The notes beneath the pieces are model-generated. The model saw only the letters and a program-made list of their open reading frames with translations, did no database searches and was not told where the DNA came from. Source: Contendibacter sp031732755 (GTDB lineage Bacteria > Pseudomonadota > Gammaproteobacteria > Competibacterales > Competibacteraceae). From it: 64,000 bases of DNA. The DNA lies in contig JAVMKI010000071.1 of assembly GCA_031732755.1 (NCBI GenBank), positions 1 to 64,000 on the forward strand, read 5' to 3'. Shown one piece after another: positions 44,788 through 54,300 of this stretch (position 1 is the stretch's first letter; each line of letters starts with the position of its first letter). The translations under genes were made by a program, and so were the position numbers.

Positions 44788-45347
44788 ACCCAGGTCCAGC
44801 CCCGGTACTTGATCGCTCGATGATCTTGGTTCCTGTATTGCTGATCGAGCAAGCGACCGAAGTGTCAGCAGAAAATAATACCAAACACTACTAAAAAAAC
44901 ACTTTATATAATAGCCTGATCCATACCGATTTTTTGAAGGGCATTGCGGATAAAACCCCTGGTTGTTAGTGAGAAAAAGCAGGCTTTTGGCTTCGACGAG
45001 AACAGTTCTTTCAGCGTCGATTTCAAGGAATCAAAATCGGGAAAAACTCGATTGGCGATTTCATCCTTTATACCAAACGCTTATTGAATTCTTCATTATG
45101 CGCGAGCGGATATGGTAAAATATCAATAATAAACAATATGTTGTCGCCTAAAGCAACCAATGGTTTTCAGAAGCGTTTGGTATAATGATGTACTCCAAAT
45201 AACGTTGCTTAGTAATTTTCATTCAGCTATATCAGAAAATTGAGTTTATAAAACTATAAGCGAAAGTCCTGACTAGATATTGTGGCCTCCACGGGATATC
45301 TCATTGAGCCTAAAATATTCGGGTTAGGAACGGGAATTGCCGAGACC
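44788..45347. other. AT-rich intergenic region with MITE-like repeat
   Basis: About 560 bases without a supported gene, much more AT-rich than the flanks. It includes the inverted-repeat element at 45069-45184 and a partial look-alike TACCAAACACTA at 44879. A 3' decayed gene lies to the left and the end of a minus-strand operon to the right, so it is a convergent, low-constraint region. No convincing terminator with a T-run was found for either side. Confidence 0.6.
45069..45184. mobile_element. MITE-like element with 14-bp terminal inverted repeats
   Basis: TATACCAAACGCTT (45069-45082) and its exact reverse complement AAGCGTTTGGTATA (45171-45184) bracket a non-coding 116-base unit. Beyond the 14 bases the two ends remain loosely similar (TTGAA against TGAAA). 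Both ends begin with TA, as expected for elements that target and duplicate TA dinucleotides (IS630/Tc1-mariner type). No transposase is present, so it would be non-autonomous. Confidence 0.6.
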
Positions 45348-45794
45348 TCACAGCAATCCACCAGTAAAAATGTGTGGCAGATCCAGGATGGGAATCAACT
45401 GATCATCCTGCTTGAAACAGGAAATTGTCAGGTTTCGCCAATTACCGGGTCGTTTCGGTAACGCGCTGGCCTGATCGTCGGTCACGCGGGTTCGCGTGGG
45501 GATGTCGGCCAGCAACAACGCGCCATACTTGGGGTCTGCACCCGACCATGGCTGATAGGCGAACACCCCGGCCAGTGCCCGCAGACGGTACACGGCTTGT
45601 CCTCGCAGCCAGGCCGCCAAATCCATCGCCGGCAGCACGGTATCGTTCCAGATCAACACTTGGCGGCAATAGAACGGGCTATACGGAACATCCAGCAAGG
45701 TCGGTGTCTCGATCAAATGCACCATCTCCCGCTCGCCCACCGCAGCCAGCAGTTGATGATCCAGCGCCAGAATCCAGGCGACGCCTTCAGACAT
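45348..45794 (-). CDS. CheW-like chemosensory adaptor (second)
   Basis: A 148-residue protein with CheW-like beta segments (VLIWNDTVLPAMDLAAWL, LLLADIP, QLIPILDLPHIF). It is divergent from canonical CheW and may be a ChpC-type accessory adaptor. Its start overlaps the preceding CheW-like gene by eight bases; it is the last gene of the chemosensory operon. Confidence 0.7.
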   Translation of the reverse strand: MSEGVAWILALDHQLLAAVGEREMVHLIETPTLLDVPYSPFYCRQVLIWNDTVLPAMDLAAWLRGQAVYRLRALAGVFAYQPWSGADPKYGALLLADIPTRTRVTDDQASALPKRPGNWRNLTISCFKQDDQLIPILDLPHIFTGGLL

Positions 45795-46263
45795 CAGCGT
45801 TCTCCAGGTGGGCGGCGATCAAGGCCGCCAAACGCTCGGTGGTGGTCACGCAACCCAGCCCCTCCTCCAGCAGGACCAACGCCTGAACGGGTGAATCCGG
45901 TAACGCCATGCAGGCCGGCAACGCCAGCAGGCGGGGCGATTCCGTTGAAGCTTCAACCCGGTCGCAAACCAGACCGAAACGATCCGCGCCGTTATCCAAC
46001 AACGCGCAGGCCCGACGACCATCCGGTATGTACGACAGAATCTCCAACTCATCGGACAAGCAGTACACCGGCCACCACGCATTATCGAACGCCACAGCCC
46101 CGATGCTGCGTGGAATCCGCACCTCGCGGTCGATATCCAGGAACGATTCCAGCGACTGAATCTCCACTTGCGGCAGGAGCCAGTGGCGCCCATCCAGGAT
46201 CAGCGCGGCGAACGCCCGGACCGTCCGAAGGTCGTTCCATGCTGGTTGCGTGGGCGCGTTCAT
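45787..46263 (-). CDS. CheW-like chemosensory adaptor (first)
   Basis: A 158-residue CheW-like protein. It has the strand pattern of the domain, ending VQALVLLEEGLGCVTTTERL, and a variable, partly degenerate receptor-contact region. The start overlaps the ChpA stop (ATGA), so it is made with the kinase. Together with the next gene and the PilI-like protein it gives the operon three CheW-type proteins. Confidence 0.7.
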   Translation of the reverse strand: MNAPTQPAWNDLRTVRAFAALILDGRHWLLPQVEIQSLESFLDIDREVRIPRSIGAVAFDNAWWPVYCLSDELEILSYIPDGRRACALLDNGADRFGLVCDRVEASTESPRLLALPACMALPDSPVQALVLLEEGLGCVTTTERLAALIAAHLENADV

Positions 46264-49200
46264 GCAGGCTGCAACAGTCGGTGGATATGCCCTAGCAGTT
46301 CGTCCTCCACGAACGGCTTAGTCAGATAAACATTGACTCCCGTCGTCTCGGCTTCGCGTCGATGTTTCTCGGTGGCGCGCGAGGTGATCATGATGACGGG
46401 CAACGCATGGGTCGCTTGATTGGCCCGCAAGTGCGCGGTCAATTCCAGACCGTTCATGCGCGGCATCTCCAGATCGGCCAACACCAGGTCCGGGAGCTTG
46501 CTCTTGATCATCTCAATTGCCTCCAGACCATCGCGGGCGGTACGCACCTCGAAACCGGCATCCTGGGCGAATTGCGCCAGGGAACGGCGGGCGCTAAGCG
46601 AGTCGTCCACCGCCAGCACGAAGGGACGGGACGGAGCAGGCACGGCGGGCGCCGCCGCGCGAGTGGGGCGAACGGGTTGGCCAATAGCCGGAGCTCGCAG
46701 GAGTTCCGGTAAATCCAACACCGGCACGACACTACCATCGCCCAGAATGGTAGCTCCCACAATCCCGTTGAGCTTGGGCAGATACTGACTCAGAGGCTTA
46801 ACCACCAGATCGCGGCTAGCGACGATTTCTTGCGTCAGCACCGCGCAAACATTGCCGGTCTCTTCCCGCACCAGCAACACCGGCGGCGCGGCGCGGCAGC
46901 GCGCGCGGTGATCCGGCGGCAGGTTGAGCAGTTCGTCCAGGGAGGTCAATTCGTAGATCTCGTCGCCCATCTGATAGGTGGCGCGGTTGCCTAGTCTTCG
47001 GATGGCGCCAACACCGGAATACAGGATCTGCTCGATGCCACGATCAGACACGGCCACCATCTGCTCACGCAGGCGCGCCAGCAACGCATGGGTGGAGATC
47101 AGAGTGACGGGCAGCCGCAATTCCATCAGGCAACCCCGACCGGCTTGAGTCTGGATGTGCAACGAACCCTTCATGTCCAGCAAGCGGCCATGGACCATCG
47201 CCATGCCGATGCCGCGTCCCGAGGTCTGGGTGGCTGCGCCACGGGTGGAAAAGCCCGGCAACAAAATCAACCGAGCCAGCTCCTCATCCGTCAGCGGCTG
47301 GTCGGCGGCGATCAGACCGCGTTCCGTGGCCGTCCGACGAATCGCCGCCAAGTCCAGCCCAGCGCCGTCGTCCTGGCAGCGAATGACGATGTTGTTACCC
47401 TCGCGCCCGAAGCTCAGTTCGATTCGCCCGACCGGCCGCTTGCCCAAGCGCTGGCGTTCGGCGGGTGGTTCGATCCCGTGATCCACCGCGTTACGCAGGA
47501 TGTGCATCAGTGGATCGACCAGGTTATTCAAGACATTGCTGTCCATCAGCGTGCCCGTGCCACGCATCGTCAATTCCACCTCCTTGTCCACCAGTCGACA
47601 GGTCTGCCGCACGCTGCGCTGCAAACGCGGCGCGATCGTCTGGATCGACACCATGCGGGTGCGCAGCACCGCTTCCTGATTGTCCCGGTGCAAGCGGTTC
47701 TGATCCACCAGCAAAGCATCCAGCGCTGTCAGGTTTTCCCCGATGGCGCGGCCCAACTCGCTGGCATCGGTAACGGCTTCCACCAGGCGATGGGTGACCG
47801 TATTGAGTTCGTTGTACTGTTCCAGCTCCAACGGATCGAAATCGCCGCGTTGCATGGACCTGGACAGCGGCGACGACACATTGCGGATATCCACCAGTTG
47901 CTCCAATTCGGCGGTCAGTTGCTGGAACAAGCGGTTTTGCCCCATCACTGCCCGGGTCTGGGCGACCGTCTTACGAATCCGCTCCTGGACCTGACTGGTG
48001 AGGATGATGCTCTCGCCCACCAGGCGCAACAGATCATCCACCAGGTGCGCGGGAACGCGCAGGGTCGCCTCGGGTGGCGCGGCGACCACGGGCGGCGGCG
48101 CGGGGTCAGGCGTCTCGGCGGGTTGGAGATGATCAGCAGTCGCCGGTGGAATTTCATCGCCCACCGGAATCCCGAGCTGATCGATCCGGTTCGCCCAATC
48201 CAACACCTCCTGCAACACGGTTACGACTTGTGGTGGGGGCGCGCTCATACCGAGCAACGCCTCGCTCATGGTCTCCAGACAGTCGGCGGCGTTCAACAGG
48301 GCTTCGGCCAGCGGCCGGTTGGGCAACGCCCCATGCTTGGCGAGCGCCTGTAAGATGTCTTCGATATGGTGGGTCAGTACGGCGATGCCGCGCACGCCAA
48401 CGGTGTTACCAGCGCCTTTCAGGGTGTGGGCGATGCGTCGCGCGATATCCACATCCTCAAGCTGGCCACCGCCCACGACCAAGCGCTGGATAGCGGCGGA
48501 AAATTCCGCAGCCTGATAGGGCAACTCCTGCAACAGGCCGTCCAGCAATTCCTGCTGGACATCGGCGGGTAGCGCCAGCGACACGTCCTCGGGCAGCGCC
48601 TGGCGGGGTCTGGCTTGCGCTTCGGCTTCCTCGGTGACCAGCTTCGACGCGACCAGTCGTTCAACGAGCAGAGTCGCGTCTTCCACCGCCAGCGGTTGCG
48701 GCCAGCAAGGCTCTTGCAGATGGTCGACCAGGGTTTTGCAAACGGCGCGGTCGTCCAGGGCGCGCAGATAGTTGAGCGCCAATGCCGGCCAAACTTCCAC
48801 CACCCGCCGCTGTTCTACCTGGAGAGGGCCATCCTGGACGGCCAGAATGCCCAGATTGGTCTGCAAGCAGACGCAAATCTGTTGTAGTCCGGTCAAACCT
48901 ACAGATGCCGCAGCATCTCCCAGGCGTTCCAGATGCTCGGCATAACCGGATAGGGCATCGACCCGGGCGGTGGGCGTGCTATCGACGGCCATGGCCAGGG
49001 TCAAAATTTCGTCGGCACTCGCAGCGATTTGGGCAATCTCCGCACACAGAATGCCAATCAATTCCTGATGCCCATCACTGGTTCCAGCCATGGCTGCGGC
49101 GGGTTCCGCGTTCTCGTCCTCGGCGGCGGGTTCCGGCTCTTCCGGCTCAGCCGTCATTTCCGTTTCTTCGATCACCGTGTCGGATTCCACCACTTCCGTT

Positions 49201-49871
49201 TCGGCCGCCGTGTCGGATTTCAGCATTTCCGTTTCAGCCGCTGCGGCGGATTCCATCGCTTCCGCTTCAATCACCGTTTCCGCAGAGACTTCCGATTCTT
49301 CCTTGACACTTCCAGCGATCTGGTCCGCTATCACCGCTACCGACGCAGCCACTACCTTAGACTCCGCTGAGTCCGACAACGCGATGGGTTCTGCCTCGGC
49401 GATCCTTTCAGCTTGCGCTTCCAGCTCGATCACCGTTTCCACCACAGTTTCAGTCGGCGTTTCGCCGACCAACAAAGCGTGCAATGCTTTTGCTTCTTCC
49501 ACCGCCAGGGGCGCGCGCCAAACCGGGCTGGACAAATGGGCGATCAGCGGTTCGCTCGCCGCCGGGTCGTCCAGAGCGCCCAGATAGTCGATGGCGAGAA
49601 TCGGCCACTCCTCCAGTCGCTCTCGCTCGCCGTCGCCCAGACGCCAGTCGTCGATGTCCAACCAATCCGCCAGCCGACCGTGAAACAGCCGGCAAACCTT
49701 TTGCAACCCCATAAGACCGGCATCATCCGCCGCCAGACCGATCTGCCCCACTTGCTCGGCGTAACAGCGAACGCCTTCGCCTGTTCTTCCCTCATCCAGC
49801 AGTTCCAGAAAGCCGAGCAATTTGGCGACTTGGGTTTCCAGCGCCGCGACCTGTTCTTCGGACACGAGCAT
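46260..49871 (-). CDS. chpA: ChpA-type hybrid chemosensory histidine kinase
   Basis: Hub kinase of a Pil-Chp-like system, 1203 residues. Two related helical domains at about 1-145 and 270-415 (compare GLMGLQKVCRLFHGRLADWL with GLTGLQQICVCLQTNLGIL) flank a Glu/Ala-rich linker (about 165-265). An Hpt domain follows with AHTLKGAGNTVG (phospho-acceptor His482). The dimerisation and ATPase domain has HILRNAVDHGIEPP, CQDDGAGLDL and GRGIGMAMVHG; then come a CheW domain and a C-terminal receiver (VLAVDDSLSARRSL, ADLEMPRMNGLEL, MITSRATEKHR). P. aeruginosa ChpA has many more Hpt modules; here one clear His-bearing Hpt remains and the N-terminal repeats lack an evident His. Confidence 0.88.
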   Translation of the reverse strand: MLVSEEQVAALETQVAKLLGFLELLDEGRTGEGVRCYAEQVGQIGLAADDAGLMGLQKVCRLFHGRLADWLDIDDWRLGDGERERLEEWPILAIDYLGALDDPAASEPLIAHLSSPVWRAPLAVEEAKALHALLVGETPTETVVETVIELEAQAERIAEAEPIALSDSAESKVVAASVAVIADQIAGSVKEESEVSAETVIEAEAMESAAAAETEMLKSDTAAETEVVESDTVIEETEMTAEPEEPEPAAEDENAEPAAAMAGTSDGHQELIGILCAEIAQIAASADEILTLAMAVDSTPTARVDALSGYAEHLERLGDAAASVGLTGLQQICVCLQTNLGILAVQDGPLQVEQRRVVEVWPALALNYLRALDDRAVCKTLVDHLQEPCWPQPLAVEDATLLVERLVASKLVTEEAEAQARPRQALPEDVSLALPADVQQELLDGLLQELPYQAAEFSAAIQRLVVGGGQLEDVDIARRIAHTLKGAGNTVGVRGIAVLTHHIEDILQALAKHGALPNRPLAEALLNAADCLETMSEALLGMSAPPPQVVTVLQEVLDWANRIDQLGIPVGDEIPPATADHLQPAETPDPAPPPVVAAPPEATLRVPAHLVDDLLRLVGESIILTSQVQERIRKTVAQTRAVMGQNRLFQQLTAELEQLVDIRNVSSPLSRSMQRGDFDPLELEQYNELNTVTHRLVEAVTDASELGRAIGENLTALDALLVDQNRLHRDNQEAVLRTRMVSIQTIAPRLQRSVRQTCRLVDKEVELTMRGTGTLMDSNVLNNLVDPLMHILRNAVDHGIEPPAERQRLGKRPVGRIELSFGREGNNIVIRCQDDGAGLDLAAIRRTATERGLIAADQPLTDEELARLILLPGFSTRGAATQTSGRGIGMAMVHGRLLDMKGSLHIQTQAGRGCLMELRLPVTLISTHALLARLREQMVAVSDRGIEQILYSGVGAIRRLGNRATYQMGDEIYELTSLDELLNLPPDHRARCRAAPPVLLVREETGNVCAVLTQEIVASRDLVVKPLSQYLPKLNGIVGATILGDGSVVPVLDLPELLRAPAIGQPVRPTRAAAPAVPAPSRPFVLAVDDSLSARRSLAQFAQDAGFEVRTARDGLEAIEMIKSKLPDLVLADLEMPRMNGLELTAHLRANQATHALPVIMITSRATEKHRREAETTGVNVYLTKPFVEDELLGHIHRLLQPA

Positions 49872-49935
49872 GGCAGCTAAACCCCTCTCGCGGGTAACGG
49901 CAATCCTGTGGAGGTTATGGGTAGGTGCATCCCAC

Positions 49936-51723
49936 TTACGCCGGTAACCGGAACACGCGCACTGAGTTCAACAGGCCTCTAGCGTATTCCACCAGATTGG
50001 TGGTGTGGGTCGTTTGCTCCTGCAATTGCTGACTGGTCTGGCGGGCGCTTTCCTGAATCTGCTGGGCGCGTTCCAGCAGTTCATTGCTGACGCGCGCTTG
50101 TTCCTGTGAACGGGACGCAATTTGTTGTACGGCAGCCACCAACTCGGCGGTGGTTTCCTGGGTACGTTTCATCTGGTCACCGGCCTGTTCCGCCAGCCGG
50201 CTGCCGTCCACGACCTGACTGATGGCGGTATTCATGGTATTCACGGTATCCGCTGTCTCGATCTGGATGTTGTTCACCAGGGTGGCGATTTGCGAAGTCG
50301 CCTCGCGCGCGTTTTCCGCCAGGCGCTGCACCTCGCCCGCCACGACCGCGAACCCTCGGCCCGCCTCACCAGCCGAGGCGGCGTGCATACTGGCGTTCAA
50401 CGCCAAGATGTGGGTGCGTTCGGCGATGGTGTTGATCAGATTCACCACACCGCTGATTTCCTGGGAACGCTCGCCCAGTCGCTTGATACGCTTTTCCGTC
50501 TCGCGGATGGTATCGCGGGTGTTGTTGATACCACTAACCGTGCTGGTCACCGTTTGCAGCGCCGTTTGAGTGGTCTTGATGGCGGTTTCAGCAGCGGCGT
50601 TGCAGGTTTGCGCCAGTTGCGCGATCTGCTTCATGGCGTCCGCGGCGGCGGCCAAATCGGCGGCGGTTTGTTCCACCGCTCGACGCTCACGATCAGCCAC
50701 GGTAATCACCGTATCGGACTGCGCTTTCACCGTGTCGGAGGCGGTCGCCACTTGTTCAGAGATCTGGGTGACGCCCTGCAACACCTTGGCGGTTTCGGCG
50801 GTCAATAGATTCAGCGCGTCGGCGACTGGACCGGTCACGTCCTCGGTCACCGGCACCTTGACGGTCAGGTCTTTCTGGCTGAGTTGGGATACGGCATGCA
50901 GCAGACCGATGACGGAATCGTTAAGCTGCTCGTTTTCCCGTTCCACCTGCACCAACGTGTTCACCCGTTCGCCCAGCATGTTGTCAAACGCTTGACCCAG
51001 TTGCGACAGTTCATCCCCACCTATCAAGCTGGTGCGAGAGCTGTAGTTGCCTTTGCCGATCTGTTCCACCACGCTGGCAATCCGGTGTACCGGACGAAAG
51101 ATGGAGCGATAAATGATCACACCGATCAGGATTGAAGCCAGCAGACCAAACCCGGCCAGTCCAGCAATCAGCAGGCGAAATTGTTGACTGGTTTGCTGAG
51201 CGAGGGTCAGCGCCTGTGCGGATTGCGCGGATACCCGGCTTGAAGCCTCCAACATCGCTTTGAAGAAGGGATCGCTCAACGCCTCCAAATCGTTGGCCAC
51301 AAACAGGCCCAGGCGGGTGCGATCACGCTTGGCGAACAAATTCTCTACCGCATTGATCAGCTTCTGTATACCGGCAATATCGCCAGCGCTGGCATCGTTT
51401 ACCTGGCCTTGTGGATTTAAGGCGCCCCGTTCATCTTGATAACGCTGCCAAGCTTTGTTGATATCGCTGGTCGCTTGCAGCAATGATGCGTCGGCCTCCT
51501 CCCAGTTGATGCTGCCCAGCACGACTTTATTGACCAAGCCGAGCAGGTTGCTGCGCACCGATTCGGTCAATGCGCTCAGATTGGTTTGGGTCTGGGTCGT
51601 TGCGCTGAACTGGCTTACGCTGCTGCTCACGCGATCCATCCCTAAATAAGCGATCAGGCCTACGACCGATAAAAAGACCAATTGCAAGATAATCAAAATG
51701 ACCAATCGGGTGCTGATTTTCAT
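49936..51723 (-). CDS. pilJ: PilJ-like methyl-accepting chemotaxis receptor
   Basis: Inner-membrane chemoreceptor, 595 residues: TM1 (about 7-29), a periplasmic helical domain (30-185), TM2 (about 185-208, LLIAGLAGFGLLASILIGVI), HAMP domain (210-262), then a cytoplasmic signalling hairpin with the tip LALNASMHAASAGEAGRGFA and VVAGEVQRLAENAREATSQI. The tip reads SMHAA, PilJ-like (SIQAA), unlike the classic E. coli tip. Signals go to the ChpA kinase encoded 64 bases downstream. No CheR or CheB gene is in the operon, so adaptation enzymes, if used, are elsewhere. Confidence 0.85.
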   Translation of the reverse strand: MKISTRLVILIILQLVFLSVVGLIAYLGMDRVSSSVSQFSATTQTQTNLSALTESVRSNLLGLVNKVVLGSINWEEADASLLQATSDINKAWQRYQDERGALNPQGQVNDASAGDIAGIQKLINAVENLFAKRDRTRLGLFVANDLEALSDPFFKAMLEASSRVSAQSAQALTLAQQTSQQFRLLIAGLAGFGLLASILIGVIIYRSIFRPVHRIASVVEQIGKGNYSSRTSLIGGDELSQLGQAFDNMLGERVNTLVQVERENEQLNDSVIGLLHAVSQLSQKDLTVKVPVTEDVTGPVADALNLLTAETAKVLQGVTQISEQVATASDTVKAQSDTVITVADRERRAVEQTAADLAAAADAMKQIAQLAQTCNAAAETAIKTTQTALQTVTSTVSGINNTRDTIRETEKRIKRLGERSQEISGVVNLINTIAERTHILALNASMHAASAGEAGRGFAVVAGEVQRLAENAREATSQIATLVNNIQIETADTVNTMNTAISQVVDGSRLAEQAGDQMKRTQETTAELVAAVQQIASRSQEQARVSNELLERAQQIQESARQTSQQLQEQTTHTTNLVEYARGLLNSVRVFRLPA

Positions 51724-51937
51724 ATAGCGCTCCTGTACAGGTTACGAAGTCTTTAAAATTCCATTATTGTTAATCGATTGAAGAATCGACAATTTTTCAG
51801 GAATTCATGGCATGAAAAAGTCACCAAACCCAGATAACTCCTGAAAGAGTGCTATATGTTCTCAACCTCTACTGATGAGAAAATAAGTCGACACGATCAA
51901 TCATCACCATCAAAACCATAACTATAAATATAACCAA

Positions 51938-53224
51938 CTAATCATGAAGCATTTTTTTAAAAGCCTCTAGGGAGAAAGTCTCATACTTATCATCATTCAG
52001 AAGATCGAGCAGCACTAAACCTGAACCAGAATTTCCTTTGGTGAAATCAATCTTTAAGCCACCCAGATCGAAGGCTTGTCGATGCGCGGCCTCAACGAAA
52101 TTCACACGCGTCATCGCCCCATTAATGGAACGCGCGATAGCCAGAAACAGGCGGCCAACGATAAACCCCTCAAGGCTTACTGGATTCAATTGTGGACCAA
52201 GCGCCTTTCTTGCATCCGCGAGCAGTGGCAATGGTGAATCCAGTGCTGGGACTACCTGGGTAACGATAACTTTATGGTGCACGTCATTTTTAAGCAGTAA
52301 GTTTTTCAATGCATCCCCAGCAGCGGTGCTTGAAATGGCCGCAAATGACCAGGATTCATTTTTATAGAGAGCATAAGCAATAAAATCAGCGGCCACTTTT
52401 GGCGTGGCAACCATGATAACAAGACGGCATGGTGATTTACTTGTATTTTCCCAATTTTTCAATGATTGATAACCTTCCCGTAAACGCACCGTTCCACGTG
52501 GGTAAAAACCAACCGGACCAACATTATTGAGCGCCGGGTTGATCCCGCCCATCATCACTTCCATGTTTTGGTCGAGTTTTTCACTAATATCCTGAGTATT
52601 TGGCAATTTCTTCAATCCAGTCTTTAATCCATCAATTCCAGCAAGACCATCCGCATCATTTTGTACGAACAGGCAAATCTGCGCCGGTTTTACTCCAGCA
52701 TCGGTTGCCATCGTGACCAAGGTATTGATTTCCTGAGCATGGCCAGGACGAAAATTCAGCATGTCACCATCAGTTTGGATTTGACCTGACGTATAAAAAC
52801 CCAGTGCTGGCAACTTATTCGCCGCCAGCACCGGCATCAGCTTGAGGCTGGCCAGAGTACCGACATTACCCAACATCATGAACACACCTTGATCAATCAA
52901 GGTTCTAGCAACTTCAATGGTGGTAATCGGTTCATTGAAATTATTCAATACATTCAACTCCACTGTCCGACCTTGGATCATTTGGCCGGCGAGTGCCGCG
53001 TCCATCCCTTGTTTCATGGCCAAACCGTAAACCATGTAATCTCCTTCCAAAGGTAGAATCGATCCGATGCGGATGGTTTTATCGGTGACGCCGGGCTCTT
53101 CGGCCCAACTCAAGGAGAGGACCGTACTCAGGCCCAGCAGTAATCCCAACGCCATTCCGTCTCTTAACCGTCGCCAACCGATTATCGCGCCGGTAACATC
53201 TTTGGAATTATCGTGTGCGTGCAT
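51938..53224 (-). CDS. periplasmic ABC-type ligand-binding protein (LIVBP-like)
   Basis: A 428-residue type I periplasmic binding protein of the branched-chain amino acid/amide family. After a signal-anchor segment (about 24-42) come DKTIRIGSILPLEGDYMVYG, GMDAALAGQMIQGRTVEL, TTIEVARTLIDQGVFMMLGN and SPLPLLADARKALGPQLNP, typical of the family. No ABC permease or ATPase is adjacent. It lies between the CheW (PilI) gene and the pilJ-like receptor in the same orientation, so it probably presents a ligand to the receptor rather than feeding a transporter (inference). Its base composition is clearly more AT-rich than its operon neighbours, suggesting insertion by transfer. Confidence 0.82.
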   Translation of the reverse strand: MHAHDNSKDVTGAIIGWRRLRDGMALGLLLGLSTVLSLSWAEEPGVTDKTIRIGSILPLEGDYMVYGLAMKQGMDAALAGQMIQGRTVELNVLNNFNEPITTIEVARTLIDQGVFMMLGNVGTLASLKLMPVLAANKLPALGFYTSGQIQTDGDMLNFRPGHAQEINTLVTMATDAGVKPAQICLFVQNDADGLAGIDGLKTGLKKLPNTQDISEKLDQNMEVMMGGINPALNNVGPVGFYPRGTVRLREGYQSLKNWENTSKSPCRLVIMVATPKVAADFIAYALYKNESWSFAAISSTAAGDALKNLLLKNDVHHKVIVTQVVPALDSPLPLLADARKALGPQLNPVSLEGFIVGRLFLAIARSINGAMTRVNFVEAAHRQAFDLGGLKIDFTKGNSGSGLVLLDLLNDDKYETFSLEAFKKMLHD

Positions 53225-53295
53225 ATGCGGCGCCTCCCAGGATGAACATTGACAGTTGGATCAGCATCTCAAACTTCATCTCTTGATCACGGCGC

Positions 53296-53844
53296 TCAGG
53301 CTACGCCCCCTACCCACCTACCGAGCGCCTGAAAAAAGCTCTGGTGGTTGAATTCCAGCCATACGATGTCGTCCTGAACATAGGCTTGAGCGATATGGGG
53401 CCGTAGCGTGGAGGGCAAAGGCGGTAATCTGGCGAGAACATGGCGGGTAACCGCCATCTGGGGAAGTTCACCGATGAGAACGCCCACCGCTTGGTCGCCC
53501 CGATCCAGAATCAGTAGCCAATGCTTTTTCGAAGCGATGCCATCGCCCAGTTCCAGGAACTGTTGCATGTCGAATACCGGTACCAGATTGCCACGTAAGT
53601 TGACTAACCCTGGAAACCAAGACGGCGTATTCGGCAGTGGATAAATCGATGTCCGCTCCATCACTTCGCTGACGGTATCTTGACCGATTAACAGACCGAC
53701 ACCACCGACCCGGAAACCATAACGGGCGCGCTCCTGTTCAAGCGGCGCGATGCCGGTGGTTACGCCGCGCGGCGGTTTGAAACGGCTCAGCGCCACACTG
53801 GGATCGAGCCAGCGCCGGGGAGCTTCGATGGTTTTGTCATTCAT
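53296..53844 (-). CDS. pilI: CheW-like adaptor PilI
   Basis: Adaptor coupling receptor to kinase. 182 residues from the ATG at 53844 (a GTG at 53850 is an alternative). The CheW domain is well formed: RYGFRVGGVGLLIGQDTVSE, LPNTPSWFPGLVNLRGNLVP, VFDMQQFL, WLLILDRGDQAVGVLI. It is closest to PilI among the three CheW-type proteins here, by position after the two response regulators and by length. Confidence 0.82.
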   Translation of the reverse strand: MNDKTIEAPRRWLDPSVALSRFKPPRGVTTGIAPLEQERARYGFRVGGVGLLIGQDTVSEVMERTSIYPLPNTPSWFPGLVNLRGNLVPVFDMQQFLELGDGIASKKHWLLILDRGDQAVGVLIGELPQMAVTRHVLARLPPLPSTLRPHIAQAYVQDDIVWLEFNHQSFFQALGRWVGGVA

Positions 53845-53866
53845 GGTCACAAGGTAAAGCGCGGTT

Positions 53867-54232
53867 TCAGAAAAATACCTTCAACTGATCGATGATGGTG
53901 TCAGCCGTATAAGGCTTGGTGACGAACGCCTTGCCACCCTGCATCTGCGCCCAGAGTCGGTCCGCCTTCTGATTTTTGCTGGTCACGAAGACCACCGGAA
54001 TACCCTTGGTGGCGCTTTCATTACTCAGCAGGCGGCAGGCGGCGTAACCATCCATATCCGGCATGATGATATCCATGAAGATCAGATCGGGTTTTTCCAC
54101 CCTGACTTTCTCGACGGCCTCCTTGCCATTAGCTGCGGCAACCACGATACAACCCGCTTCAGCCACAATGTTTTTGATGTTCACCAGATCAGTTGGGGAA
54201 TCATCAACGACAAGCACTTTGCGTAGGGGCAT
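53867..54232 (-). CDS. pilH: CheY-like response regulator PilH
   Basis: Stand-alone receiver of 121 residues, the length of P. aeruginosa PilH. Phosphorylation pocket: VVDDSPTD, phospho-acceptor Asp54 in FMDIIMPDMDGY, VTSKNQKAD and the Lys of FVTKPY. The ATG at 54232 is chosen because GAGGAAATT precedes it; the frame upstream adds seven residues. PilH usually acts as a phosphate sink or retraction regulator in the Chp pathway. Confidence 0.88.
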   Translation of the reverse strand: MPLRKVLVVDDSPTDLVNIKNIVAEAGCIVVAAANGKEAVEKVRVEKPDLIFMDIIMPDMDGYAACRLLSNESATKGIPVVFVTSKNQKADRLWAQMQGGKAFVTKPYTADTIIDQLKVFF

Positions 54233-54300
54233 GGCAATTTCCTCTCGGGTCAATCAGGCCTGGGATAAAAAACGGTTACCCATCTTCACCAAAAGATGGC

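Noticed and set aside
47088..48353. 421-codon open frame on the plus strand
   Set aside because: Antisense to the chpA-like gene; no motif and no ribosome binding site context.
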